A DNA stretch of 64,000 nt, taken from Chalara sp. BL73 (taxonomy: Eukaryota; Ascomycota; Leotiomycetes; Helotiales). Positions within the stretch are counted from its first letter, which is position 1. Every line of letters starts with the position of its first letter. Of the stretch, positions 56,788-64,000 are shown one piece after another. The notes under the pieces were generated by a model that saw only the letters and a program-made list of their open reading frames with translations, was not told the origin of the DNA and made no database searches. The DNA is taken from assembly GCA_918026815.1 (NCBI GenBank), contig CAKJVC010000012.1:620001-684000 (forward strand), read 5' to 3'. The translations under genes and the position numbers were made by a program.

Positions 56788-58593
56788 ATGGAATTGCTGA
56801 ACGGAATAAAAGCCGTTTTGCTGCCCATACTGCTCTTAGTAGCACATGTTTCATCAGCTGCCATCGCTCGCCGCGCCATAGACTTGACATGCTCCGATCT
56901 TCGGGTTGAATCCAACGATGGTGACCGAAAAATTGCTATTGTCATTGATAGCTCCGGGTCAATGGAAGATAATGATCCATTCGACCTTCGTCTTGAGGCC
57001 GGAAGAGCCCTTAACGATTTCCTGGTCAGCAATAAAGACGCTTCTGGTAGCAAGAAAGCCGATCAAATTGCTGTTGTTGATTTCGATGATACGGCCACTT
57101 TGAAGTATAGCCTTGGTGATCCCGGAGCAGCCGCCAACAGCTCCTTCGGTGCTATAGACGCTAGCGGCGGAACATACATCGCTTCAGGTGTGCGGTTGGC
57201 GATTCAGGAAATTACTAAGAGCGGATCTGGAACAACGGCTGGCCGAAGTGGTATCGTCGTCTTTACTGATGGCGAGGATTCTTACACGACGGAACTCGTT
57301 GAGGCGATCAATCAAGCTGCAAGCGAGGGCATTCGTGTTTCTTTCGGCTTCCTAGACTCGACTGCAGGCTACCAGGACAAAGATATCGTTTTCGCTATTG
57401 GGAAGTCTGGCGGTGTCTACAGCACTATCACCAGCGAAGATAGCTCTAACAGCTTCATTAATTATGCCATCCTCAATGGCCTCACCACGAACGATAATCC
57501 CCAGGGAAACAACTCGACTCTTCTTGCCGGTCTTGCCACGGCACACTTCACAGGCGGATCGCAGACGCAATCCGTAACGTACAGTGCTCGTGCTCGCGAA
57601 CACATCGACTTCATGGTCCAGACCATCGACGCCGGACCGCTCACCGCTGAATTGCTCTTTGGTGGAAGCGTTAGGAACAGCACAAATTCTACGAGTAGCT
57701 ATGATTATGGGTACTTATCCTACACGGCGCCAAGCGCAGGCCAAATTGAGATCAAAGTGACAGCCAAGAATGCGCCTGAAGACTCTCTTTTTATCGTCGG
57801 TGCCACATCAGACATGCCAACTCAAAACTGCACTGTTGGTGTCGGGCCAAACAATAGTGGTCTCAATAAAGGGGCCAAGATTGGAATTGGAGTTGGTGTG
57901 CCTATCGCAGTCTGCCTTCTTGGGCTTGGTGGGTACTTTCTCTGGAAATTCCTACACCCTGCATCTCCGCCATTCAGTCACGCCGCTCCACCAAGCCATC
58001 CACCCGGCCCGGCCATGCAACAACCAGCCCCGTACGCTGGGGTTCCGCCAACTGTCCCTCCACCGAAGCCGGACCTGTTGGATCCTCATCAAAGTGTCCA
58101 CTCAATATCTGACGTCTCGGATCTCTCAGATATACCACCAGCCGTACCACCAGCCGTACCACCAGCCGTACCACCAACCCAGCCACCACAAGACAGCAAA
58201 AAACAACGAATGAGGATACAAAGGAAAGGTCTCAGCAAAAAATATCATCATCACCACCTTGACCCGTACCACCCTTGCCACGTCCCTACCTGTCAGTTGA
58301 TCAATCCTGAGCATATCTGTACCGAATCTCGGTGCCTTTGTGCAGACCCTGATCTGCCGATGCCGAACCATAATTGCGCAGATATCAAAACACCCTGTGC
58401 GTGTACTGACCAGAAATGTCCGCTCAATGACCCAGATCATGAGTGTCGTGACCCCAATTATCCTTGCAAATGTGAGGATGAGCATTGTCCTTTGACCGAG
58501 GAGCAGAGGAAAAGGACGCTTGCAGACAACGGCCTTGGTATTGGGACGAAAGTAGCGAACGTGGTTGGGAACCATTTGTTGCGTGGGCCATAG
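56788..58593 (+). CDS. Single-pass membrane vWA protein with cysteine-rich cytoplasmic tail
   Basis: Single exon, 601 residues. Signal peptide (VLLPILLLVAHVSSA), then a von Willebrand A domain with an intact metal-binding MIDAS: DSSGSM at residues 54-59, the Thr in SGGTYIASGV and the Asp in VFTDGEDSY. A beta-rich region with Asn-Ser/Thr glycosylation sites follows. One membrane helix lies at about 365-388 (IGIGVGVPIAVCLLGLGGYF), then WKFLHP and a Pro-rich tail with PPAVPPAVPPAVPP. The C-terminus (about 490-572) has three cysteine modules of the form C-x-L-x3-P-x-H-x-C-x5-6-C-x-C-x-D-x2-C. Topology is type I: ligand-binding domain outside, Pro-rich and metal-binding-like modules inside. That resembles a receptor or adhesin, but no known fungal family with this full order comes to mind. 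Confidence 0.9.
   Translation: MELLNGIKAVLLPILLLVAHVSSAAIARRAIDLTCSDLRVESNDGDRKIAIVIDSSGSMEDNDPFDLRLEAGRALNDFLVSNKDASGSKKADQIAVVDFDDTATLKYSLGDPGAAANSSFGAIDASGGTYIASGVRLAIQEITKSGSGTTAGRSGIVVFTDGEDSYTTELVEAINQAASEGIRVSFGFLDSTAGYQDKDIVFAIGKSGGVYSTITSEDSSNSFINYAILNGLTTNDNPQGNNSTLLAGLATAHFTGGSQTQSVTYSARAREHIDFMVQTIDAGPLTAELLFGGSVRNSTNSTSSYDYGYLSYTAPSAGQIEIKVTAKNAPEDSLFIVGATSDMPTQNCTVGVGPNNSGLNKGAKIGIGVGVPIAVCLLGLGGYFLWKFLHPASPPFSHAAPPSHPPGPAMQQPAPYAGVPPTVPPPKPDLLDPHQSVHSISDVSDLSDIPPAVPPAVPPAVPPTQPPQDSKKQRMRIQRKGLSKKYHHHHLDPYHPCHVPTCQLINPEHICTESRCLCADPDLPMPNHNCADIKTPCACTDQKCPLNDPDHECRDPNYPCKCEDEHCPLTEEQRKRTLADNGLGIGTKVANVVGNHLLRGP
58132..58177 (+). repeat. 12-bp tandem repeat inside the vWA gene
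   Basis: The unit GTACCACCAGCC is repeated about 3.5 times in frame and encodes the PPAV repeats of the cytoplasmic tail. Copy number may vary between strains because the units are identical. Confidence 0.8.
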
Positions 58594-59763
58594 AGTCCTC
58601 TACCGTCCAATTTATTCCTACTCTATTGTTTGGTCGTCGTCTCTTTTGATTATGGACCAACTCTTGTTTGCTGGAAAATCAAGGGGTCTAACGAATATGT
58701 TGTATATGTCGTCATGTGATTCTTCAGAGAGGCCCTATGCCACTTGAACTTCTTCATCTATTTAAACAAATAATGAATCAGAATACGTAAAACATTGTCG
58801 CCTTGGTTCTTTCTCTAAATAAATAAAGTGTTGTTAGCGCACAGGTTTCGCCTTAGACCCGTTTAAAATACAACCTTTTATTTGCAACTTTATTTCTTTC
58901 TACAACATGACATTTAAATTTGAGGTACAAGACTTATCCTCTTTTTAACACTGCAAGCTTAGAAAAAGTAGCAAAATTACATGTAATATTTAATATATTA
59001 AAAGCAAAAATGGAGCTATGGAGACGCCAAACGGCGCTTAGAAATAGCCTTAGCCTGTTAACGTAAATTAAAAGAAAAAAAGAAAAGACGACAAACGTAA
59101 CGAATCCGATCCCTGGCGTCGAGGTATCGGCTAATAGGAAGGTTCTATTACGAGGATACTAAGCGAAAGAGAGAAGTTTGAGGTCGAGGGAAGGATCGAA
59201 GGATTGGATACTTGTTAACCACGTAACTCGGTTAGGGGAGAGTACGTGACAAAGCTCCAGCCTTCCATCGGTAGAAATATAACATTATTTAAAACATGCC
59301 TATAAAACTGGGTTAAACTTTTAAACCTAGTTTATTCAACAGCACTGTTAATAAATCCAAGATAAATTTAAGTTACATCTATTTTTTAACTATTATCAAG
59401 CCGTAGCATTTGGAGCTGTTGGGGTGCACGATGAAAACTTTCAACATGAGCACTTGTTCTGTTTTTACCCCGGGAACGAATGGATGTGACTCTGACGAAA
59501 TATTAGATTCATAGTGATAAGAAGAATCGGGTCGACTGCTAAATCCATCATGCATTAGCCAGATGGACATGTTGGTCAAGGACCATCCCGCATATATCGA
59601 CGATCAAGATTTCAACCCAGACCAACCTCTAAAGAGGCAATCTAATCATCTTTGAGCCTTTCTAGCACGTAACAAAAATAGCACCGTGTATCGAAAAACC
59701 AGCTTTGAAGACGCATCAACATCAGGGCCCACAGTAGCGAGATGCTTTTGAAAAGACCTACTT
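58594..59763. other. AT-rich intergenic block
   Basis: About 1.2 kb, strongly AT-rich especially at 58750-59400, with few open codons. No coding remnant is recognisable. It looks like old repeat sequence worn down by mutation, which is inference. Confidence 0.5.
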
Positions 59764-61602
59764 CTAGATGATCTCGAACCCCTGCTCAAAAAGTGTTCCA
59801 TTCCGACATAAATTTTCAGCCTCACCATTCATAAAGCCATACAGCAGTGCCGGGCCAACCAACCGGAAATAACCGTTACATCTCCGCACGACCATGGGAT
59901 ATGCTGCGCCAAGGAAAACAACGCAGAGGTCACCCCCTTTCATGATTCGAGGACCTAAACCGATATACCCTTTGGTTGTTCGAAAAACCTTTCGGCACAT
60001 AGAGGTCCATGTCATGTCCTGAACGAATTGATGAGCAGAGCCTCTGGCAGCCATCGTCTGAACGAGGGCTTTGTCTTCAGGCGATAGACTAGCGAAAAAT
60101 CCGTCCAAATGATCATCTAGCCTTATTCGTTCATATTCAAGAATCAAGGCCGCACAGTCCGATTGCTGTTGTTCTTGTTTTTCTCCCAAGGTCGAATTGG
60201 AGTCGTTTAGAAAGCCACCAGTGAGAACAAGGCTGAGCGAGGCAAAAAGTTGTCCCGGAGATGCAAGCGGTATTTCAGGTTCCACCACAGTTTTGTTCCA
60301 GATGTGGTCAATTAGAAAGGGATTCTTCTTCTGCATTTCCTTCTCCAGGGTCGTAACAGTGAGTTCACTAGGCTCTATTATGTCTGACATCGCGCGCAAC
60401 GTATCGATGAGAATACCACGGCATTTCAATATTGATCCTTTCTCTGATTCAACAATTGAGATGGAATTGTCCGTCTCTACTGCAGCCTGTGTCGGGCAGC
60501 GGAGAGGAGCAACCAAATTCAACGCATGCCAGTCCGGTACCCAGGTTGGCAGAGTTAGAACGCTAGGCTCCTCATGGTGATCTACAAATGCCAAGATCTG
60601 GAGGTTATTCGTACGCTCTATCACATTCATTGCAAGTCCAGTGTATACCTGGGCGGGTGTGATAGTATAGTTTGGTTGAACGAGTAGACTCCCATTCACT
60701 GTAGCACTGGGATGGGAGAGCAGAGCATAGATATAATCGCGTGGATCAGTCGACCGGTGTACCCGCGCCCAATGAAGAACCTCGACAAAGCTGTGTATTG
60801 GCTTCCCGGAAGAGTCCCTAGCCCACACAAGGTTGATATGGTTTGCAACCCACGACTTCAACTGCAAATGGTTGATGATCGAGGCACCATAGGCATCCAT
60901 AAAGCTGCAAAACGTGGCTACCTCAGTCCAGTCTACCCACACGTCTTGGGTGCCCCAGAAGAGTCGGGCATGGCGCGCTAAGCCCACTTCCTGAATGATC
61001 CATGCACGATGGAAGTACTCAACATCAAACAGGTCCTTAATCGCAAGCCAAGAGTCGAGCAACGCTCCATCTGTGTCTTCCGTATCATCTCCAAAGTGCA
61101 AATGTTGATGGGCCGCCCGCAGGTGCTCGTGTGGTTTGTCGTTGAATCTCCGCAGGAAGCCGATAGCGAGATGTGCTCTAAACTCCCCACCCTCCTGATC
61201 ATTGAAAGGACCCAACCAGCACAGCACGTGCTCCGCTTTGCTGTAGACGGCACCCATCATGCGCACCTGGGATTGGCGCTCAGCAACATCCTTCTGGTTG
61301 ATGCAAATGGCGTCGACCCAGATACGGCGCATCTGGCCAGTGAGGCGGAACGTATTGAGCGCTTTAGCAAGGCTTGCCCCAACGCCCAGCGCTCCTTCAT
61401 TTGCCTCATCAATGCACTTAACGAATACGGCGGGTGTGGGGTCACCCCATACATATGAGAGTGCCTCATAGGGCTTGCCATCGATGTGCTGAATCACTAT
61501 ATCGCAAACAAGAGGTGCATCGGATGCATCGGGGTGAAGCTCCAAGACCCGGATGCATTGCGTGGACAGAGGTTTGTAGGGATAATATGGCAGACTAGCC
61601 AT
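59764..61602 (-). CDS. HET-domain protein (heterokaryon incompatibility)
   Basis: Single exon, 612 residues. The HET domain spans about residues 15-220 with its signature blocks intact: CIRVLELHP, YEALSYVWGDP, RRIWVDAICINQKDVAERQSQV, YSKAEHVLCWLG and YFHRAWIIQEVGLAR. HET domains are related to TIR folds and trigger cell death in incompatible fungal fusions. The remaining about 390 residues are the usual variable region, with DPRDYIYALLSH, LPTWVPDWHAL and GYIGLGPRIMKGGDLCVVFLGA. There is no NACHT or WD partner attached or adjacent, so the trigger is unknown. It lacks introns, like many of its family. Confidence 0.95.
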   Translation of the reverse strand: MASLPYYPYKPLSTQCIRVLELHPDASDAPLVCDIVIQHIDGKPYEALSYVWGDPTPAVFVKCIDEANEGALGVGASLAKALNTFRLTGQMRRIWVDAICINQKDVAERQSQVRMMGAVYSKAEHVLCWLGPFNDQEGGEFRAHLAIGFLRRFNDKPHEHLRAAHQHLHFGDDTEDTDGALLDSWLAIKDLFDVEYFHRAWIIQEVGLARHARLFWGTQDVWVDWTEVATFCSFMDAYGASIINHLQLKSWVANHINLVWARDSSGKPIHSFVEVLHWARVHRSTDPRDYIYALLSHPSATVNGSLLVQPNYTITPAQVYTGLAMNVIERTNNLQILAFVDHHEEPSVLTLPTWVPDWHALNLVAPLRCPTQAAVETDNSISIVESEKGSILKCRGILIDTLRAMSDIIEPSELTVTTLEKEMQKKNPFLIDHIWNKTVVEPEIPLASPGQLFASLSLVLTGGFLNDSNSTLGEKQEQQQSDCAALILEYERIRLDDHLDGFFASLSPEDKALVQTMAARGSAHQFVQDMTWTSMCRKVFRTTKGYIGLGPRIMKGGDLCVVFLGAAYPMVVRRCNGYFRLVGPALLYGFMNGEAENLCRNGTLFEQGFEII

Positions 61603-63317
61603 ATTTGAAGGTACTCGACGATAGTTTTCTTCGGGTACCTGTCTAACGGTGGTTTGACGAAGTCGAGATGATGAAAATAAGCTTTACTTGTCAATCAGGC
61701 TGTGGGCTAGCACTCTTGTATCTCGACCCATATCCTATGTGCACTAGCACTATTGCGGTTAGCTGTACCTTAGATCTGCAAAAGCTTATTTTCCCCTGTT
61801 CTGGGGTATTGCACCTGAAAAATGGACTGCTGCCTGAGGACTAGCGACATTTTGCTGGATATTGTCACGTACATACCTGTTGTACGTGTAAATAGCTGTT
61901 TCTCCTTGTTTGATCTTTTAGCCAATAGAGTGCTGTACTGCATTGGTTCTACGAAGATGCACGTGTGACATTAGTAGGGTATTTATGTATTAGAAATCTA
62001 AAAAGGATCGTTCTATATAAATAAGTCAACAAATTATCTTTTTACTCCTTTATATTCTCTTATAAATAGAAATTTTTCTGGCTCTTTAATTATTACATAA
62101 GAAAGCGCTCCACGATCACCAAGTGAGAGCGCGCTTGAGCTCACCGCTAAAAAGCATAAAGCTTTACAAGTTTAGTTATCGCATGTAGGAAGCTTTATAT
62201 TACATGTCGGTATCTTTTTCTATTTAGAACTAATACGACCACTTTGTATTAATTTGCAGCTGTACAAGCTCTAGCACGCTCTATTCTACACTTTATTAAA
62301 TCTACGTGCGCAACACAACACTAATTAAATAAGTATACCTTTAATTGCACAGTTTAATAAACTAATCTATTGATACTAAATTTATTCAATTGGTCCACTT
62401 AGGGAATAATTCAACCACATTGCAACCAAAAAAGTTTCCCCGCACGATGCGGAGTTATCAGCTTCTCTGGTTGTCTTACCCGTTACGCAAAAATTTGCTC
62501 TCTCATATTATGACGTTTCAGCCATGCTGTGTCACTAGCGTTATCCCATGTTAGGAAAGAGTCTCACCCCCAAACTCAATAAGTGGTATAAGGAGATACC
62601 CCGCATATCTTAATGTAACGGTCTTATGCGAAATCTAACTTTGTTGGTTCTTGGTTGCTATATTATACAATAAGCTCAACAGCTATGTACAGCTGCTGAG
62701 ACCAAGTCGTACAAGATAATTACTATAATGAAATTGCTTGATTTGAGGAAAATACGAATTATACTCGGCGGCGGTGTTTGTGCTGTTATGGAGCCCAGGA
62801 GTTACTTATTCTAAAGTGCTATTGGTCAAGTCGACTTCTGACAACGAAAACAATGAATCAGAAGATCCGATGGCTTCTCGTGCAACGTGTAATCTGAGCC
62901 CCAGCAGATCTCTATACACCTCATGTATACGTGGTTACTGTACAGTAACTCCGGTGCACATTGAGAGCACAGCTGAGTGGCACAATCCCATGACCTTGGT
63001 TCCATGAACTGATTATCGTCAAAACATATCCTCTGCATAAGACGGAGTATCCTATTGCCTTTCTTACACTCTGAATTCCAGTCTCTTCAAACCACGAGCT
63101 GTTCCGAGTATGCTTATTTATTGTCGTATGTGAGGGATGGCATGGATCCTGGGGAAGCGGCCAATGGGGGGCTTTCCCGGTATGTAGAATGCCAATGCAC
63201 TTACACTGTCTGAAAAACTATATAGGCGGCTGGCAAGTTCTTTAGTTTCGCGTTTAATACGATTCTTAAACACATCTACTTTTGGTCCTTGATACTAGAT
63301 ATCTCCCTGAATACGCC
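61603..63317. other. AT-rich intergenic region
   Basis: About 1.7 kb. 61980-62420 is especially AT-rich with many TTTAT and TATAA words and no open frame, again like decayed repeat DNA. A 77-codon frame at 62774-63007 is unsupported. Confidence 0.5.
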
Positions 63318-63727
63318 ATGATGCGTTCTATATATCTTCTTGCTCTCTTTCCATTTTCCGCTCTGGCCGCACTGGATGGCCACTGCAGTGGCACCGCGAC
63401 GGGCAGCTATTTAACACATGGCATCTGTATCCACACAGGTACTTGCACTTCCTACGGTGGCAAATACATTTCCGGTGGTTGCCCATTCGACGTTTCTGAC
63501 GTAAGGTGCTGCGTGATTGGGCGGGCGGATTCGATAAGCACGAACCCTTGTGGAATTCCGTCCTGGTGTACATGGACTACGAATTTCTGCCCCGGGGACT
63601 TCCATCCTCGTAAGTTGTTTTGTTGCTTAGCTACCATCCTGTTGATTATGAACATGTGGTTGACGTATTGCCACCTCTAGGATACTGCCCTGGAGGGACC
63701 GACTACCAGTGCTGCCTGAATAACTGA
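63318..63727 (+). CDS. Small secreted protein with two cysteine modules
   Basis: Exons 63318-63609 and 63681-63727 give 112 residues. The signal peptide is clear (IYLLALFPFSALAALDG). The mature part has two modules: GHCSG, GICIH, TCTSYGGKYISGGCP and VRCCV; then NPCGIPSWC, NFCPG, RYCPGG and YQCC. Each ends in CP followed some residues later by a CC pair, a layout seen in fungal extracellular proteins, some of them linked to wall- or bacteria-degrading domains. Here it stands alone. The second exon is short and restores the final CC. Function unknown; a wall-binding or antimicrobial role is speculation. An alternative start at 63321 differs by one Met. Confidence 0.85.
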
Positions 63728-64000
63728 TTAGTCAAGGGCTATCCTTGGGAACGTGTGAAACTGGAGAGGGGAGGGAGAGCCACAGGAGTGGTGATTGAAA
63801 GGCTTCATAAAAGTTAAAAGTATTTTGTTCGTCTCCTTCTGAGAAATTGTTTGAAGCCTACTTCAAAGCTTGAAATCAAATGGTGTATGGGAATATGATG
63901 TTCATTTCAGGCCATTGATGGACATGTGTATTGCACAGTCCTGCGCAAAACTACTTTTTTTTCTTTCTAATTTTATTTTTTTGAATCGCTCCCCTGTTGG

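Overview
The window is nuclear DNA of a filamentous ascomycete (Pezizomycotina). Genes carry many short GT-AG introns, mostly 44-100 nt. The window mixes housekeeping genes (NOP9, RNA14, ASF1, COX20) with lineage-typical families: HeLo and HET-domain proteins, NACHT NLRs, DUF6594, small cysteine-rich secreted proteins and an Argonaute. I cannot fix the genus from sequence alone. Gene models below were spliced by hand, and every intact model sums to a whole number of codons.

Layout. 2.0-4.0 kb: secreted multicopper oxidase (+). 4.4-8.7 kb: a divergent pair, a HeLo protein ending in two HET-s-like amyloid repeats (-) and a NACHT-ankyrin NLR starting with one matching repeat (+). This looks like a HET-S/NWD2-type amyloid-signalled cell-death module and is the main discovery candidate. 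9.6-19.1 kb: Ras-like GTPase, a GPI-anchored aspartic protease-like protein with altered active sites, a D-2-hydroxyacid dehydrogenase, a secreted-protein gene broken by one stop codon, and a PLP decarboxylase. 19.3-34.2 kb: NOP9, a 12-exon Argonaute, RNA14 and ASF1; the last two share a bidirectional promoter with a palindromic MluI-type box.

34.8-46 kb: MFS sugar transporter, a secreted NlpC/P60 (bacterial-type peptidoglycan peptidase) protein, a small cysteine-rich secreted protein, a retropepsin-like DTG protein with a charged C-terminus, and a DUF6594 membrane protein. 46.5-53.3 kb: COX20, a conserved fungal charged protein, a decayed HET gene lacking its HET core, a transition-rich duplicated repeat, and a GH16 glucanase. 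53.8-64 kb: an unrecognised decayed coding stretch, a surface vWA receptor-like protein with a cysteine-rich cytoplasmic tail, an intact HET-domain protein, AT-rich blocks, and a two-module cysteine-rich secreted protein.

How it fits together: three separate loci concern nonself recognition or regulated cell death (NLR/HeLo pair, HET relic, HET gene). Several others are secreted and may act outside the cell (oxidase, NlpC/P60, GH16, three small secreted proteins). Housekeeping genes sit between them, so the accessory genes are interspersed rather than in one island.
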